Shown piece by piece: positions 24,569 to 26,597 of a stretch of 26,597 nt of DNA. Origin of the DNA: DATMER01 sp035536935 (lineage in GTDB: Bacteria > Acidobacteriota > Thermoanaerobaculia > Multivoradales > UBA5704). The stretch's first letter is position 1. The number at the start of each line of letters is the position of its first letter. The notes beneath the pieces were generated by a model that was not told the origin of the DNA, ran no database searches, and worked only from the letters and a program-made list of their open reading frames with translations. A program made the translations under genes and the position numbers. The stretch is taken from assembly GCA_035536935.1 (NCBI GenBank), contig DATLNC010000023.1, positions 1 to 26,597 on the forward strand, given 5' to 3'.

Positions 24569-26557
24569 ATGGCGAGACAGACGAAATCCGATGCTAGGGA
24601 CTGGCTTCGGCTGGGCCTGGAGAGCCTTGGCGACGCGGTCATTACGACGGACAGCGCAGGGCGTATCACCTATCTGAACGCGGCGGCCGAGCGCCTGACC
24701 GGAGCGAGCGCCGAGTCCGGGCGCGGCCGGCACCTGAACCAGGTGCTGCGCCTCGTGGACGAGGGCACGGGGAGGCCGGTCGAGCTCCTGATCAGCGAGG
24801 AGGGGATTGGAGAGGCCGCGGCCACGGTGCGCCGGCCGCTCCGGGTCCAGGGTGGAGCCGGGTGGAGCGTCCAGGCCAGCCTCGATCCCATCCGCGAGGG
24901 CCAGGTGTTCGCCGGCGCCGTGCTCGTCCTGCGCGACGCCGGCGACCGGCTCGAGCAGGAGAAGGAGGTCCGCGAGAGCGTCTCGCGCTACCGCACCTTC
25001 TTCGAACAGAGCGCCGAGGGCATCTGGCGCTGCGAGCTGGAGGAGCCGGTGCCGGTCGAGCTTCCGGCCGAGGAGCAGGTCGACCGCTTCTACCGCGACG
25101 CCTTTCTCGCCGAGTGCAACCGCGGCATGGCCCGGATGTACGGCCTCTCCGAGCCCGCGGAGCTGATCGGCGCCCGCCTGGGCGACCTGCTCCCGCGCTC
25201 GGACAATCACAATGTCGAGTACCTGCGCTCCTTCGTCCGCTCGGGCTACCGGCTCGCGGGGGCGGAGTCCCACGAGCTCGACCGCGAGGGCAAGGCCAAG
25301 TACTTCCTCAACAACCTGATCGGCGTGCTGGAGAACGGCCGCCTGGTGCGCGTCTGGGGCACCCAGCTCGACATCACCGAGCGCAAACGTCTGGAAGACG
25401 AGCTGCGCCGCCGCGCCGAGGACCTCGCCGGCGCCGACCGGCGCAAGGACCAGTTCCTCGCCATGCTGGCCCACGAGCTGCGCAACCCGCTCGCCCCGAT
25501 CCGCAACGCCGTCGAGCTGATGCGCCAGGTCGAGACCATCGATCCCGCGTTCCAGCCGTCGCGCGAGATGGTCGAGCGCCAGGTCAAGCACCTCGCCCGC
25601 CTGGTGGACGACCTGCTGGACGTCTCGCGCATCACCCAGGGGAGCATCCGCCTGCGCAAGGAGGTGGTCGAGCTGGGCACCGTGGTCGAGCGCGCGATCG
25701 AGGCCACGCGGCCGCTCATCGACTCCCGCGCCCACGACTTGAAAATCCAGCTCCCGACCGACCAGATCCACCTCGAGGCCGACCCCACCCGCCTGGAGCA
25801 GATCCTGACGAACCTCCTCAACAACGCGGCCAAGTACACGATGCCGGGCGGCCAGATCCGGGTGACGGCGGCGCTCGAGGGCGACGAGGCCGTGGTGCGG
25901 GTGCGCGACAACGGCATCGGCGTGCCGCCCGACGTGCTGGACCGGGTGTTCGAGCCTTTCGTTCAGTCGGAGGGTTCCCTCGCCCGCTCCGAGGGGGGTC
26001 TCGGAATCGGCCTGACCCTGGTGCGCAGCCTGGTGGAGATGCACGGCGGCACCGTCGAGGCGACCAGCCCGGGTCTTGGGCAAGGAAGCGAGTTCGTGGT
26101 GCGGCTGCCTGCCACCGTGCCGGCCGAAAAGACCGCATCCCTGCCCGAGGCGGATGCCCCGTTCCCCTCCCGCGGCCTGCGCGTGCTCGTGGTCGAGGAC
26201 AACGTGGACGCCGCGGAGAGCCTCGCCGCCCTTCTCCATCTCTGGGGCCACGAGGTGCGCATGGTCCACGACGGCCTCGCAGCCATCGACGCCGCGCGGG
26301 AGCATCACCCCGAGGTCGTGCTGCTGGACATCGGCCTGCCGGGGCTCGACGGCTACCAGGTGGCCAAGCGCCTGCGCGAGGATGCGTCCATGGACGGCGC
26401 GCTCCTCGTGGCCATGACCGGCTACGGCCAGCCCGAGGACCGCCGCCGCTCCCGCGAAGCCGGCATCCACCATCACTTCGTGAAGCCGGTGGAGCCCTTC
26501 GTGCTGCGGACGCTGCTCTCGAACCTGGGGGCGCCGGTGGCTTCGGAACCGTATTAG
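24569..26557 (+). CDS. Soluble hybrid histidine kinase: PAS-PAS-HisKA-HATPase-REC
   Basis: A 662-residue cytosolic hybrid kinase without membrane segments or signal peptide. Order: PAS (about 13-125, AVITTDSAGRITYLNAAAERLTG), a second PAS with a C-terminal PAC phrase (140-272, GTQLDITERKRLEDEL), HisKA with phospho-acceptor His302 (LAMLAHELRNPLAPI), HATPase_c with N-box Asn415/Asn419, G1 DNGIG (447-451), F-box FEPFVQSE and G2 GLGIGL (477-482), and a receiver domain with Asp543/Asp544, phospho-Asp587 (LLDIGLPG), Thr617 and Lys639. All catalytic residues are intact. It begins 27 bases after the GT-C gene on the same strand, with a weak GGGGA upstream, so it could be read through or have its own promoter. 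The output partner is not in the window. Confidence 0.93.
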   Translation: MARQTKSDARDWLRLGLESLGDAVITTDSAGRITYLNAAAERLTGASAESGRGRHLNQVLRLVDEGTGRPVELLISEEGIGEAAATVRRPLRVQGGAGWSVQASLDPIREGQVFAGAVLVLRDAGDRLEQEKEVRESVSRYRTFFEQSAEGIWRCELEEPVPVELPAEEQVDRFYRDAFLAECNRGMARMYGLSEPAELIGARLGDLLPRSDNHNVEYLRSFVRSGYRLAGAESHELDREGKAKYFLNNLIGVLENGRLVRVWGTQLDITERKRLEDELRRRAEDLAGADRRKDQFLAMLAHELRNPLAPIRNAVELMRQVETIDPAFQPSREMVERQVKHLARLVDDLLDVSRITQGSIRLRKEVVELGTVVERAIEATRPLIDSRAHDLKIQLPTDQIHLEADPTRLEQILTNLLNNAAKYTMPGGQIRVTAALEGDEAVVRVRDNGIGVPPDVLDRVFEPFVQSEGSLARSEGGLGIGLTLVRSLVEMHGGTVEATSPGLGQGSEFVVRLPATVPAEKTASLPEADAPFPSRGLRVLVVEDNVDAAESLAALLHLWGHEVRMVHDGLAAIDAAREHHPEVVLLDIGLPGLDGYQVAKRLREDASMDGALLVAMTGYGQPEDRRRSREAGIHHHFVKPVEPFVLRTLLSNLGAPVASEPY

Positions 26558-26571
26558 GACCCCCTCCCCAA

Positions 26572-26596
26572 CCCTCCCCCGCTGCGCGGGAGAGGG
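26572..26596 (+). repeat. GC-rich hairpin of an intergenic repeat, cut by the window edge
   Basis: Fifteen bases after the kinase stop, CCCTC-C-CCCGC pairs with GCGGG-A-GAGGG around the loop TGC (11-bp stem, one mismatch). It is preceded by CCCCCTCCCCAACC. This wording matches a widespread type of short palindromic intergenic element of GC-rich bacteria. It may end transcription or stabilise mRNA 3' ends. No T-tract is seen before the window ends. Confidence 0.6.
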
Positions 26597-26597
26597 A

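Overview
The window is about 26.6 kb of very GC-rich, densely packed bacterial chromosome. Neighbouring genes on the same strand mostly overlap or sit within a few bases of each other. Three of the four convergent gene pairs overlap at their 3' ends. The protein families (soluble M42, S41 and M14 peptidases, a multihaem cytochrome with TPR repeats, a lipobox-bearing lipoprotein, GT-C membrane glycosyltransferases, an FHA/AAA+ regulator) point to a Gram-negative, respiring heterotroph. An Acidobacteriota-like soil or sediment lineage is my best guess. That is inference from family content and base composition, not a marker-gene placement. I see no tRNA, rRNA, CRISPR array, insertion sequence or phage gene.

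Layout. (1) 1-4594, plus strand: a 5'-truncated double-domain M42 aminopeptidase, then nicotinate phosphoribosyltransferase (pncB) and an oversized nicotinamidase-like hydrolase (pncA-like), the last two overlapping by ATGA and forming an NAD salvage pair. (2) 4591-7466, minus strand: an FHA/AAA+ regulator followed by a predicted lipoprotein. (3) 7501-8544, plus strand: hemE, divergent from the regulator. (4) 8498-12593, minus strand: an S41 protease followed one base later by a secreted seven-haem cytochrome with a TPR tail. (5) 12667-17980, plus strand: a five-gene overlapping operon of a fold-III PLP decarboxylase, an SDR (start apparently CTG), a methyltransferase with an unusual SAM motif, a 2OG-Fe(II) oxygenase and a GT-C membrane glycosyltransferase. 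It looks like a pathway that makes or decorates a small molecule or surface glycan. (6) 17961-18212: an AT-rich array of twelve 21-bp units around the palindrome TTTTCGTACGAAAA. (7) 18250-20230, minus strand: ferritin and L-serine dehydratase. (8) 20316-22109, plus strand: secreted M14 carboxypeptidase, converging on a minus-strand YbgC-like thioesterase (22087-22524). (9) 22575-24541, plus strand: a small membrane-anchored protein and a GT-C glycosyltransferase that may be two halves of one enzyme. (10) 24569-26557, plus strand: a soluble hybrid histidine kinase, followed by the start of a GC-rich hairpin repeat at the window edge.

The most striking item is the 21-bp array. It is about 32% GC (80 of 252 bases by hand count) inside a genome that looks roughly twice that. 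It keeps an exact 21-bp register for 12 units and fills the only intergenic gap longer than about 100 bases in the window. Its palindromic core reads Phe-Ser-Tyr-Glu on both strands. Second is a recurring TANNNT hexamer 7-9 bases upstream of the start codon of six genes that head transcription units, which suggests leaderless mRNAs. Third are pseudo-enzyme or altered-motif proteins: the dead N-terminal M42 copy, the AAA+ regulator without GAFTGA, and the methyltransferase without a glycine-rich motif I.
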